Position numbers and translations under genes: made by a program. The notes beneath the pieces are model-generated. The model searched no databases. It had not been told where the DNA came from and saw nothing but the letters and a program-made list of their open reading frames with translations. A stretch of 64,000 nt of DNA from NCBI RefSeq assembly GCF_051401765.1, contig NW_027480423.1:15004001-15068000 (forward strand), written 5' to 3'. The DNA is from Calliopsis andreniformis (lineage: Eukaryota; Arthropoda; Insecta; Hymenoptera; Andrenidae). Positions 1 through 11,894 of the stretch are shown here, in pieces (the first letter of the stretch is position 1; every line of letters starts with the position of its first letter).

Positions 1-274
1 GACTTCTAAGGCCCTAATTATTCGATTTGGTGGAGCAATGCCTCAGAGTTAAGTCTAGGATGCCCGATACGCCGAAATGATCATTACTTTCACGCTTGTT
101 GCAATTATTCCAGTTATACGATGAAAAGATTGTTGTATTTTTATTGTATTTTATGCTTCAGGCGTGGACTTCTGAGGCCGTAGCTATTGGATGTGGTGGA
201 AGAACGCCATACAGTGAAGCCTAGGTTGCCCGGAACGTAGAATAGACCATAACTTTCACACTGGTTGCTATTAT

Positions 275-287
275 TCGTTTTATACGA
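275..287. other. 13-bp dyad TCGT-TTTAT-ACGA (example of a per-monomer element)
   Basis: Arms 275-278 (TCGT) and 284-287 (ACGA) are reverse complements around a 5-bp spacer. The element sits at monomer positions 109-121 and recurs through the array. In the first 18 monomers I count 7 with TTCGTTTTATACG intact. It overlaps a CENP-B-box-like pattern (TTCG, then A five bases on, then CG). Protein binding is inference. Confidence 0.6.
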
Positions 288-2100
288 TGGAAAAACTGTT
301 ATATTTATATTGTATTTTATGCTTCTGGCGGTGACTTCTTAGGCCCTAACTATTCGATCTTGTGGAACAACGCCCTAGAGTGAAGCCTAGGTTGCCTCGA
401 ACGTAGAAATGACCATCACTTTCACACGGGTTGCAATTATTCGTGTTATAGAATGTTAAGACTGTTGTATTTTTATTGTATTTTATACTTCAGGCGTTGA
501 CTTCTGAGGCCGTAGCTATTCGATGTGGTGGAAGAACGCCATACAGTGAAGCCTAGGTTGCTCGGAAAGTAGAAATGACCATAACTTTCACACTGATTGC
601 AATTATTCGTTTTATACGGTGGAAAGAAGTTGCATCTTCATCGTATTTTATGCTTCTGGCGTTGACTTCTTAGGCCGTAACTATTCGATCTGGTGGAGCA
701 ACGCCCTGGAGTGAAACCTGGGTTGCCCGGAACGTAGAACTGTCCACTACTATCACACTGGTTGCAAATTATTCCTGCTATACGATGGAAAAGCTGTTGT
801 ATTTTTATTGCATTTTATGCTTCTGGCGTTCACTTCTTAGGCCCTAACTATTCGATCTGGTGGCACAGCGGCCTAGGGTGAAGCCTAGGTTGCCCGGAAC
901 TTAGAAATGACCATATCTTTCACACTGGAAGCAATTATTTGTTTTATACGATGGAAAAGCTGTTGTATTTATATCGTATTTTATGCTTCTGGCGTTGACT
1001 TCTTAGGCCCTAACTGTGCCATCTGGTGGAACAACGCCCTAGAGTAAAGCCCAGGTTGCGCGGAACGTAGAAATGACCATAACTTTCACACTGGTAGCAA
1101 TTATTCGTTTTATACAATGGAAAAACTGTTCTATTTATATTGTATTTTATGCTTCTGGCATTGACTACATAGGCCCTAACTATTCGGTCTTGTGGAACAA
1201 CGCCCTAGAGTGAAGCCTAGGTTGCCCGGAACGTAGATATGACTATAACCTTCACACAGATTGCAATTATTCGTTTTATACGGTGTAAAGGCTGTTGTAT
1301 TTATTTTATATTTTATTCTTCTGGTGTTGACTTCTTAGGCCCTAACTATTCGATCTGGTGGAACAACGCCGTAGAGTGAGGCCTAGGTTGCCCGGAACGT
1401 AGAAATGACCATAACTTTCACACTGGTTGCAATGATTCATTTTATACGATGGAAAAACTGTTGTACTCATATAGTATTTTATTCTTATGGCGTTGAACTC
1501 TAAGTCCCTAGCTATTCGATCTGGTGGAGCAACGCCCTAGAGTGAAACCTAGGCTACCCGGAACGTAGAAATGACCAGTACTTTCATACTGTCTGCAGTT
1601 ATTCCTGTTATACGATGGAAACACTTTTGCATCTTTATTGTATTTTATGATTCTGGCGTTGACTTCTAAGGCCTTAGCAATTCGGTCTGGTGGAGCAACG
1701 CCCTTGAGTGGAGCCTAGGTTGCCCGGTACGTAGAAGTGACCATTACTTTCACACTGTTTGCAAATATATATTATATACGATGGAAGATCTGTTGTATTT
1801 ATGTTGTATTTTATGCTTCTGGCGTTGACTTCTTAGGTCCTAACTATTTGATCTGGTGGAGCACCGCCCTAGAGTGACGCCTAGGATGCCCGGAACATAG
1901 AAATGACCATAACTTCCACACTGGTTGCAATTATTCGTTTTATACGATGGAAAGGCTGTAGTATTTATATCGTATTTTATGATTCTGGCGTTGACTTCTT
2001 AGGCCCTAACTATTCCATCTGGTGGAACAACGCCCTAGGGTGAAGCCTAGGTTGCCTGGAACGTAGAAATGACCATAACTTTCACACGGGTTGCAATTAT

Positions 2101-2113
2101 TCCTGTTATAGGA
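2101..2113. other. Variant dyad TCCT-GTTAT-AGGA at the same monomer site
   Basis: At the same monomer position the arms are TCCT (2,101-2,104) and AGGA (2,110-2,113), again reverse complements. This state marks one monomer subfamily (ACACGGGTTGC upstream, GGCGTTGACTTCTGAGGCCG downstream) found for example near 5,089, 13,550, 17,540, 31,970, 39,436, 48,731, 52,210, 56,522 and 63,660. Confidence 0.6.
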
Positions 2114-2863
2114 TGGAAAGACTGTTGTATTTTTATTGTACTTTATACTTCAGGCGTTGACTTCTGAGGCCGTAGCTATTCGATGTGGTGGAAGAACGCC
2201 ATAGAGTGAAGCCTAGGTTGCCCGGAACGTAGAAATGACCATAAGTTTCATACTGGTTGCAATTATTCGTTTTATACGATGGAAAACCTGTTGTATTTAT
2301 ATTGTATTTTATGCTTCTGGCGTTCACTTCTGTGGCCCTAACTGTTCGATCTGGTGGAACAACGCCCTAGAGTGAAGCCTAGGTTATCCGGAACGTAGAA
2401 ATGACCAGTACAATCACACTGGTTGCAGTTATTCCTGTAAAACGATGGAAAAACTGTTGCATCTTTATTGTATTTTATGCTTCTGGCGTTGGCTTCTAAG
2501 GCCCTAACTATTCGATCTGGTGGAGCAACGCCCTAGCGTGAAGCCTAGGTTGGCCGGAATGTAGAAATGTCCATAACTTTCACACTGGTTGCAATTATTC
2601 GTTTTATACGATTGAAAAGCTGTTGTATTTATAGTGTATTTTATGCTTCTGGCGTTGACTTCTTAGGCCCTAACTATTCCCTCTGGTGGATCAATGCCCT
2701 AGGGTGAAGCCTAGGTTGCCCGGAACGTAGAAATGACCATAGCTTTTACACTGGTAGCAATTATTCGTTTTATACAATGGAAAAACCGTTCTATTTATTT
2801 TGTATTTTATGCTTCGGGCGTTGACTTCTAAGCCCCTAACTATTCAATCTGTTGGAGCAACGC

Positions 2864-2881
2864 CCTAGGGTGAAGCCTAGG
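2864..2881. other. Double CCTAGG palindrome (example of a per-monomer element)
   Basis: CCTAGG at 2,864-2,869 and 2,876-2,881 are separated by GTGAAG. Because each hexamer is its own reverse complement, the pair can form a 6-bp-stem hairpin with a 6-nt loop. The second hexamer is present in most monomers; the first becomes CCTAGA in many, leaving a 5-bp dyad CCTAG-N8-CTAGG. It lies in the GC-rich half of the monomer. Confidence 0.65.
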
Positions 2882-2988
2882 TTGCTCGGAAAGTAGAAAT
2901 GACCATAAGTTTCATACTGGTTGCAATTATTCGTTTTATACGATGGAAAAACTGTTGTATTTATATTGTATTTTATGCTTCTGGCGTT

Positions 2989-5319
2989 GACTTCTAAGGC
3001 CCTAATTATTCGATTTGGTGGAGCAATGCCTCAGAGTTAAGTCTAGGATGCCCGATACGCCGAAATGATCATTACTTTCACGCTTGTTGCAATCATTCCA
3101 GTTATACGATGAAAAGATTGTTGTATTTTTATTGTATTTTATGCTTCAGGCGTGGACTTCTGAGGCCGTAGCTATTGGATGTGGTGGAAGAACGCCATAC
3201 AGTGAAGCCTAGGTTGCCCGGAACGTAGAATAGACCATAACTTTCACACTGGTTGCTATTATTCGTTTTATACGATGGAAAAACTGTTATATTTATATTG
3301 TATTTTATGCTTCTGGCGGTGACTTCTTAGGCCCTAACTATTCGATCTTGTGGAACAACGCCCTAGAGTGAAGCCTAGGTTGCCTCGAACGTAGAAATGA
3401 CCATCACTTTCACACGGGTTGCAATTATTCGTGTTATAGAATGTTAAGACTGTTGTATTTTTATTGTATTTTATACTTCAGGCGTTGACTTCTGAGGCCG
3501 TAGCTATTCGATGTGGTGGAAGAACGCCATACAGTGAAGCCTAGGTTGCTCGGAAAGTAGAAATGACCATAACTTTCACACTGATTGCAATTATTCGTTT
3601 TATACGGTGGAAAGAAGTTGCATCTTCATCGTATTTTATGCTTCTGGCGTTGACTTCTTAGGCCGTAACTATTCGATCTGGTGGAGCAACGCCCTGGAGT
3701 GAAACCTGGGTTGCCCGGAACGTAGAATTGTCCACTACTATCACACTGGTTGCAAATTATTCCTGCTATACGACGGAAAAACTGTTGTATTTTTATTGCA
3801 TTTTATGCTTCTGGCGTACACTTCTTAGGCCCTAACTATTCGATCTGGTGGCACAGCGGCCTAGGGTGAAGCCTAGGTTGCCCGGAACTTAGAAATGACC
3901 ATATCTTTCACACTGGAAGCAATTATTTGTTTTATACGATGGAAAAGCTGTTGTATTTATATCGTATTTTATGCTTCTGGCGTTGACTTCTTAGGCCCTA
4001 ACTGTGCCATCTGGTGGAACAACGCCCTAGAGTAAAGCCCAGGTTGCGCGGAACGTAGAAATGACCATAACTTTCACACTGGTAGCAATTATTCGTTTTA
4101 TACAATGGAAAAACTGTTCTATTTATATTGTGTTTTATGCTTCTGGCGTTGACTACATAGGCCCTAACTATTCGATCTTGTGGAACAACGCCCTAGAGTG
4201 AAGCCTAGGTTGCCCGGAACGTAGATATGACTATAACCTTCACACAGATTGCAATTATTCGTTTTATACGGTGTAAAGGCTGTTGTATTTATTTTATATT
4301 TTATTCTTCTGGTGTTGACTTCTTAGGCCCTAACTATTCGATCTGGTGGAACAACGCCGTAGAGTGAGGCCTAGGTTGCCCGGAACGTAGAAATGACCAT
4401 AACTTTCACACTGGTTGCAATTATTCATTTTATACGATGGAAAAACTGTTGTACTCATATAGTATTTTATTCTTATGGCGTTGAACTCTAAGTCCCTAGC
4501 TATTCGATCTGGTGGAGCAACGCCCTAGAGTGAAACCTAGGCTACCCGGAACGTAGAAATGACCAGTACCTTCATACTGTCTGCAGTTATTCCTGTTATA
4601 CGATGGAAACACTTTTGCATCTTTATTGTATTTTATGATTCTGGCGTTGACTTCTAAGGCCTTAGCAATTCGGTCTGGTGGAGCAACGCCCTTGAGTGGA
4701 GCCTAGGTTGCCCGGTACGTAGAAGTGACCATTACTTTCACACTGTTTGCAAATATATATTATATACGATGGAAGATCTGTTGTATTTATGTTGTATTTT
4801 ATGCTTCTGGCGTTGACTTCTTAGGTCCTAACTATTTGATCTGGTGGAGCACCGCCCTAGAGTGACGCCTAGGTTGCCCGGAACATAGAAATGACCATAA
4901 CTTCCACACTGGTTGCAATTATTCGTTTTATACGATGGAAAGGCTGTAGTATTTATATCGTATTTTATGATTCTGGCGTTGACTTCTTAGGCCCTAACTA
5001 TTCCATCTGGTGGAACAACGCCCTATGGTGAAGCCTAGGTTGCCTGGAACGTAGAAATGACCATAACTTTCACACGGGTTGCAATTATTCCTGTTATAGG
5101 ATGGAAAGACTGTTGTATTTTTATTGTACTTTATACTTCAGGCGTTGACTTCTGAGGCCGCAGCTATTCGATGTGGTGGAAGAACGCCATAGAGTGAAGC
5201 CTAGGTTGCCCGGAACGTAGAAATGACCATAAGTTTCATACTGGTTGCAATTATTCGTTTTATACGATGGAAAACCTGTTGTATTTATATTGTATTTTAT
5301 GCTTCTGGTGTTCACTTCT
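2989..5319 (+). repeat. 18-monomer HOR, copy 2, truncated to 14 monomers
   Basis: This block matches 1-2,331 at an offset of 2,988 with only scattered substitutions, for example AATTATTCC against AATCATTCC in the first monomer. Homology breaks at about 5,320, where copy 1 continues with CTTCTGTGGCC and this copy with CTTCTTAGGCC. The truncation falls at the same phase as a monomer boundary, as expected for unequal exchange between in-register monomers. Confidence 0.9.
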
Positions 5320-7469
5320 TAGGCCCTAACTATTCGATCTGGTGGTACAACGCCCTAGGGTGAAGCCTAGGTTGCCCGGAACGTAGAAATGACCATAACT
5401 TTTACACTGGTAGCATTTATTCGTTTTATACAATGGAAAAACCGTTCTATTTATTTTGTATTTTATGCTTCGGGCGTTGACTTCTAAGGCCGTAACTATT
5501 CGATCTGGTGCAGCAACGCCCTGGAGTGAAACCTAGGTTGCCCGGAACGTAGAAATGACCACTACTATCACACTGGTTTTATATTATTCCTGCTACACGA
5601 TGGAAAAACTGTTGTATTTTTATTGCATTTTATGCTTCTGGCGTTCACTTCTTAGGCCCTAACTATTCGGCCTGGTGGAACAACGGCCTAGGGTGAAGCC
5701 TAGGTTGCCCGGAACGTAGAAATGACCATAACTTTTACACTGGTAGCAATTATTCGTTTTATACAATGGAAAAACTGTTCTATTTATTTTGTACTTAATG
5801 CTTCGGGCGTTGACTTCTAAGACCCTAACTGTTTGATCTGGTGGAGCAACGCCCTAGAGTGAAGCCTAGGCTGACCGGAACGTAGAAAAGACCATAACTT
5901 TCACAATGGTTACAATTATTTGTTTTATACGATGGAAAAGCGGTTGCATTTATATCGTATTTTATGCTTCTGGCGTTGACTTCTTAGGCCCTAACTATTC
6001 CATCTGGTGGAACAACGCCCTAGGGTAAAGCCCAGGTTGCGCGGAACGTAGAAATGACCATAACTTTCACACTGGAAGCAATTATTCATTTTATACGTTG
6101 TAAAAACTGTTTTATTTATTTTGTATTTGATGCTTCGGGCGTTGACTTCTGAGGCCGTTGCTATTCGATTTGGTGCAACAACGGCCTAGGGTGAAGCCTA
6201 GGATGCCCGGAACGTAGAAATGACCATAACTTTCACACTGGTTGCAATTATTTGTTTTATACGATGGAAAAGCTGTTGTATTTATATCGTATTTTATGCT
6301 TCTGGCGTTGACTTCTCAGGCCCTAATTATTCTATCTGGTGGAGCAATGCCTCAGAGTTAAGTCTAGGATGCCCGAAACGCCGAAATGATCATTACTTTC
6401 ACGCTTGTTGCAATTATTCCTGTTATGCGATGAAAAGACTGTTGTATTTTTATTGTATTTTATGCTTCAGGCGTGGACTTCTGAGGCCGTAGCTATTCGA
6501 TGTGGTGGAAGAACGCCATACAGTGAAGCCTAGGTTGCCCGAACGTAGAAATGAGCATTACTTTCACATTGTTTGCAATTATTCCTTTTATACCATGGAA
6601 AAGCTGTTGTATTTATATCGTATTTTATGCTTCTGGCGTTGACTTCTAAGGACTTAACTATTCGATCTGGTGGAGCAACGCCCTAGAGTGAAGCCTAGGT
6701 TGCCCGGAACGTAGAATAGACCATAACTTTCACACTGGTTGCTATTATTCGTTTTATACGATGGAAAAACTGTTGTATTTATATTGTATTTTATGCTTCT
6801 GGCGTTGACTTCTTAGGCCCTAACTATTCGATCTTGTGGAACAACGCCCTAGAGTGAAGCCTAGGTTGCCTCGAACGTAGAAATGAGCATCACTTTCACA
6901 CGGGTTGCAATTATTCCTGTTATAGAATGGAAAGACTGTTGTATTTTTATTGTATTTTATACTTCTGGTGTTGACTTCTGAGGCCGTAGCTATTCGACGT
7001 GGTGGAAGAACGCCATACAGTGAAGCCTAGGTTGCGCGGAACGTAGAAATGACCATAACTTTCATACTGGTTGCAATTATTCGGTTTATACGATGGAAAG
7101 ACTGTTGTATTTATATTGTATTTTATGCTTCTGGCGTTCACTTCTTAGGCCCTAACTAGTCGATCTGGTGGAACAACGCCCTAGGGGAAGCCTAGGTTGC
7201 CCGGAACGTAGAAATGACCATAGCTTTTACACTGGTAGCAATTATTCGTTTTATACAATGGAAAAACCGTTCTATTTATTTTGTATTTTATGCTTCGGGC
7301 GTTGACTTCTAAGGCCCTAACTATTCAATCTGTTGGAGCAACGCCCTAGGGTGAAGCCTAGGTTGCTCGGACAGTAGAAATGACCATAAGTTTCATACTG
7401 GTTGCAATTATTCGTTTTATACGATGGAAAAACTGTTGTATTTATATTGTATTTTATGCTTCTGGCGTT
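5320..7469 (+). repeat. Mosaic linker, about 13 satellite monomers
   Basis: These monomers continue the array without unique sequence but do not follow the 18-monomer order. A monomer like the HOR-opening one (GAGCAATGCCTCAGAGTTAA) lies near 6,340. A segment around 6,580-7,140 belongs to the 16-monomer family seen again at 9,240 and 11,895 (spacing 2,655). A 1-bp loss at about 7,183 (CTAGGGGAAGCC) shifts downstream phase by one base. Open frames such as 6,220-6,492 are satellite translations, not a gene. Confidence 0.8.
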
Positions 7470-9165
7470 GACTTCTAAGGCCCTAATTATTCGATTTGGT
7501 GGAGCAATGCCTCAGAGTTAAGTCTAGGATGCCCGATACGCCGAAATGATCATTACTTTCACGCTTGTTGCAATTATTCCAGTTATACGATGAAAAGATT
7601 GTTGTATTTTTACTGTATTTTATGCTTCAGGCGTGGACTTCTGAGGCCGTAGCTATTCGATGTGGTGGAAGAACGCCATACAGTGAAGCCTAGGTTGCCC
7701 GGAACGTAGAATAGACCATAACTTTCACACTGGTTGCTATTATTCGTTTTATACGATGGAAAAACTGTTATATTGATATTGTATTTTATGCTTCTGGCGG
7801 TGACTTCTTAGGCCCTAACTATCCGATCTTGTGGAACAACGCCCTAGAGTGAAGCCTAGGTTGCCTCGAACGTAGAAATGACCATCACTTTCACACGGGT
7901 TGCAATTATTCGTTTTATACGGTGTAAAGGCTGTTGTATTTATTTTATATTTTATTCTTCTGGTGTTGACTTCTTAGGCCATGACTATTCGATCTGGTGG
8001 AACAACGCCGTAGAGTGAGGCCTAGGTTGCCCGGAACGTAGAAATGACCATAACTTTCACACTGGTTGCAATTATTCATTTTATACGATGGAAAAACTGT
8101 TGTACTCATATTGTATTTTATTCTTATGGCGTTGAACTCTAAGTCCCTAGCTATTCGATCTGGTGGAGCAACGCCCTAGAGTGAAACCTAGGCTACCCGG
8201 AACGTAGAAATGACCAGTACTTTCATACTGTCTGCAGTTATTCCTGTTATACGATGGTAACACTTTTGCATCTTTATTGTATTTTATGATTCTGGCGTTG
8301 ACTTCTAAGGCCTTAGCTATTCGGTCTGGTGGAGCAACGCCCTTGAGTGGAGCCTAGATTGCCCGGTACGTAGAAGTGACCATTACTTTCACACTGTTTG
8401 CAAATATATATTATATACGATGGAAGATCTGTTGTATTTATGTTGTATTTTATGCTTCTGGCGTTGACTTCTTAGGTCCTAACTATTTGATCTGGTGGAG
8501 CACCGCCCTAGAGTGACGCCTAGGTTGCCCGGAACATAGAAATGACCATAACTTCCACACTGGTTGCAATTATTCGTTTTATACGATGGAAAAGCTGTAG
8601 TATTTATATCGTATTTTATGATTCTGGCGTTGACTTCTTAGGCCCTAACTATTCCATCTGGTGGAACAACGCCCTAGAGTGAAACCTACGTTGCCCAGAA
8701 CGTAGAAATGACCATTACTTTCACACTGTTTGCAATTATTCGTTTTATACGATGGAAAACCTGTTGTATTTATATTGTATTTTATGCTTCTGGCGTTCAC
8801 TTCTGTGGCCCTAACTGTCCGATCTGGTGGAACAACGCCCTAGAGTGAAGCCTAGGTTATCCGGAACGTAGAAATGACCAGTACAATCACACTGGTTGCA
8901 GTTATTCCTGTAAAGCGATGGAAAAACTGTTGCATCTTTATTGTATTTTATGCTTCTCGCGTTGACTTCTAAGGCCCTAACTATTCGATCTGGTGGAGCA
9001 ACGCCCTAGCGTGAAGCCAAGGATGGCCGGAATGTAGAAATGTCCATAACTTTCACACTGGTTGCAATTATTCGTTTTATACGATTGAAAAGCTGTTGTA
9101 TTTATAGTGTATTTTATGCTTCTGGCGTTGACTTCTTAGGCCCTAACTATTCCCTCTGGTGGTTC
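7470..9165 (+). repeat. 18-monomer HOR, third copy with internal deletions
   Basis: Positions 7,470-7,912 match 1-443 (offset 7,469). The match then jumps to about 1,273 onward (offset 6,639), so exactly five monomers (830 bp) are absent. It follows copy 1 to about 8,676 and then resumes at 8,740-9,165, matching 2,266-2,691 at offset 6,474, so about one more monomer is missing. Both junctions fall inside conserved monomer sequence (the first within 7,901-7,913, in the GCAATTATTCG motif), as expected for in-register unequal crossover. Confidence 0.82.
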
Positions 9166-11894
9166 AATGCCCTAGAGTGAAACCTACGTTGCCCAGAACG
9201 TAGAAATGACCATTACTTTCACACTGTTTGCAATTATTCCTTTTATACGATGGAAAAGCTGTTGTATTTATATCGTATTTTATGCTTCTGGCGTTAACTT
9301 CTAAGGACCTAACTATTCGCTCTGGTGGAGCAACGCCCTAGAGTGAAGCCTAGGTTGCCCGGAACGTAGAATAGACCATAACTTTCACACTGGTTGCTAT
9401 TATTCGTTTTATACGATGGAAAAACTGTTATATTTATATTGTATTTTATGCTTCTGGCGTTGACTTCTTAGGCCCTAACTATTCGATCTTGTGGAACAAC
9501 GCCCTAGAGTGAAGCCTAGGTTGCCTCGAACGTAGAAATGAGCATCACTTTCACACGGGTTGCAATTATTCCTGTTATAGAATGGAAAGACTGTTGTATT
9601 TTTATTGTATTTTATACTTCTGGCGTTGACTTCTGAGGCCGTAGCTATTCGATGTGGTGGAAGAACGCCATACAGTGAAGCCTAGGTTGCGCGGAACGTA
9701 GAAATGACCATAAGTTTCATACTGGTTGCAATTATTCGGTTTATACGATGGAAAGACTGTTGTATTTATATTGTATTTTATGCTTCTGGCGTTCACTTCT
9801 TAGGCCCTAACTATTCGATCTGGTGGAACAACGCCCTAGGGTGAAGCCTAGGTTGCCCGGAACGTAGAAATGTCCATAGCTTTTACACTGGTAGCAATTA
9901 TTCGTTTTATACAATTGAAAAACTGTTCTATTTATATTGTATTTTATGCTTCTGGCGTTGACTACTTAGGCCCTAACTATTCGATCTTGTGGAACAACGC
10001 CCTAGAGTGAAGCCTAGGTTGCCCGGAACGTAGATATGACCATAACCTTCACACAGATTGCAATTATTCGTTTTATACGGTGTAAAGGCTGTTGTATTTA
10101 TTTTATATTTTATTCTTCTGGTGTTGACTTCTTAGGCCCTAACTATTCGATCTGGTGGAACAACGCCGTAGAGTGAGGCCTAGGTTGCCCGGAACGTAGA
10201 AATGACCATAACTTCCACACTGGTTGCAATTATTCATTTTATACGATGGAAAAACTGTTGTACTCATATTGTATTTTATTCTTATGGCGTTGAACTCTAA
10301 GTCCCTAGCTATTCGATCTGGTGGAGCAACGCCCTAGAGTGAAAACTAGGCTTCCCGGAACGTAGAAATGACCAGTACTTTCATACTGTCTGCAGTTATT
10401 CCTGTTATACGATGGGAACACTTTTGCATCTTTATTGTATTTTATGATTCTGGCGTTGACTTCTAAGGCCCTAGCTATTCGGTCTGGTGGAGCAACGCCC
10501 TTGAGTGGAGCCTAGGTTGCCCGGTACGTAGAAGTGACCATTACTTTCACCATGTTTGCAAATAAATATTATATACGATGGAAAATCTGTTGTATTTATG
10601 TTGTATTTTATGCTTCTGGCGTTGACTTCTTAGGTCCTAACTATTTGATCTGGTGGAGCACCGCTCTAGAGTGACGCCTAGGTTGCCCGGAACATAGAAA
10701 TGACCATAACTTCCACACTGGTTGCAATTATTCGTTTTATACGATGGAAAAGCTGTAGTATTTATATCGTATTTTATGATTCTGGCGTTGACTTCTTAGG
10801 CCCTAACTATTCCATCTGGTGGAACAACGCCCTAGAGTGAAGCCTAGGTTGCCTGGAACGTAGAAATGACCATAACTTTCACACGGGTTGCAATTATTCC
10901 TGTTATAGGATGGAAAGACTGTTGTATTTTTATTGTACTTTATACTTCAGGCGTTGACTTCTGAGGCCGTAGCTATTCGATGTGGTGGAAGAACGCCATA
11001 GAGTGAAGCCTAGGTTGCCCGGAACGTAGAAATGACCATAAGTTTCATACTGGTTGCAATTATTCGTTTTATACGATGGAAAACCTGTTGTATTTATATT
11101 GTATTTTATGCTTCTGGCGTCCACTTCTGTGGCCCTAACTGTTCGATCTGGTGGAACAACGCCCTAGAGTGAAGCCTAGGTTATCCGGAACGTAGAAATG
11201 ACCAGTACAATCACACTGGTTGCAATTATCCCTGTTATACGATGGAAAAACTGTTGTATTTTTTTGCATTTCATGCTTCGGGCATTGACTTTTAAGGCCC
11301 TAACTATTCAATCTGTTGGAGCAACGCCCTAGGGTGAAGCCTAGGTTGCCCGGAACGTAGAAATGAGCATAACTATCACACTGGTTGCAATTATTCGTTT
11401 TATACGATTGAAAAGCTGTTGTATTTATAGTGTATTTTATGCTTCTGGCGTTGACTTCTTAGGCCCTAACTATTCCCTGTGGTGGATCAACGCCCTCGAG
11501 TGAAACCTACGTTGCCCAGAACGTAGAAATGACCATTCCTTTCACACTGATTGCAATTATTCCTGTTATACGATGGAAAAACTGTTGTATTTTAATTCTA
11601 TTTTATGCTTTTAGCGATGATTTCTAAGTCCCTAGCTATTCGATCAGGTGGAGCAAGGCCCTAGGGTGACGCCCAGGTTGCTCGGAACGTAGAAATGACC
11701 ATTACTTTCACACTGGTTGCAATTAATCGTTTTGTACGATGGAAAAGCTGTTGTAATTATATCGTATTTTATGCTTCTGGCGTTGACTTCTTATGACCTA
11801 ACTATTCGATCTGGTGGAGCAACGCCCTGGAGTGAAACCTAGGTTGCCGGGAACGTAGGAATGACCATTACTTTCACACTGGTTGCAATTATTC
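9166..11894 (+). repeat. 16-monomer HOR (2,655 bp), copy 1 and its tail
   Basis: Positions about 9,240-11,083 recur at 11,895-13,738 with a spacing of 2,655 bp, which is 16 x 166 minus 1. Marker pairs include the monomer at 9,602/12,257 and GACTTCTAAGGCCC or its variant at 10,458/13,113. Some monomers between shared markers (around 9,890-10,060 against 12,545-12,720) differ although the unit count is kept, which suggests local conversion. The tail 11,084-11,894 has its own variants, including ATCCCTGTTATACG and GACTTTTAAGGCC near 11,225-11,300, which recur near 13,870 and 17,860. Confidence 0.82.

Larger units (their letters stand above)
1..2988 (+). repeat. 18-monomer HOR, copy 1 (2,988 bp = 18 x 166)
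   Basis: The block starts at a distinctive monomer carrying GAGCAATGCCTCAGAGTTAA. The same monomer restarts at 2,989, giving a period of exactly 18 x 166. Positions 1-2,331 are repeated nearly base for base at 2,989-5,319. The last four monomers (about 2,266-2,691 onward, marked by CTTCTGTGGCCCTAACTG) are missing from copy 2 but reappear near 8,740-9,165. Individual monomers inside the block differ from each other far more than the two copies do, the usual hierarchy of an HOR. Confidence 0.9.

Noticed and set aside
5565..5590. Odd stretch CACTGGTTTTATATTATTCC as a possible foreign junction
   Set aside because: Aligns to CACTGGTTGCAAATTATTCC of the related monomer near 3,750 with a few substitutions; flanks stay in register.
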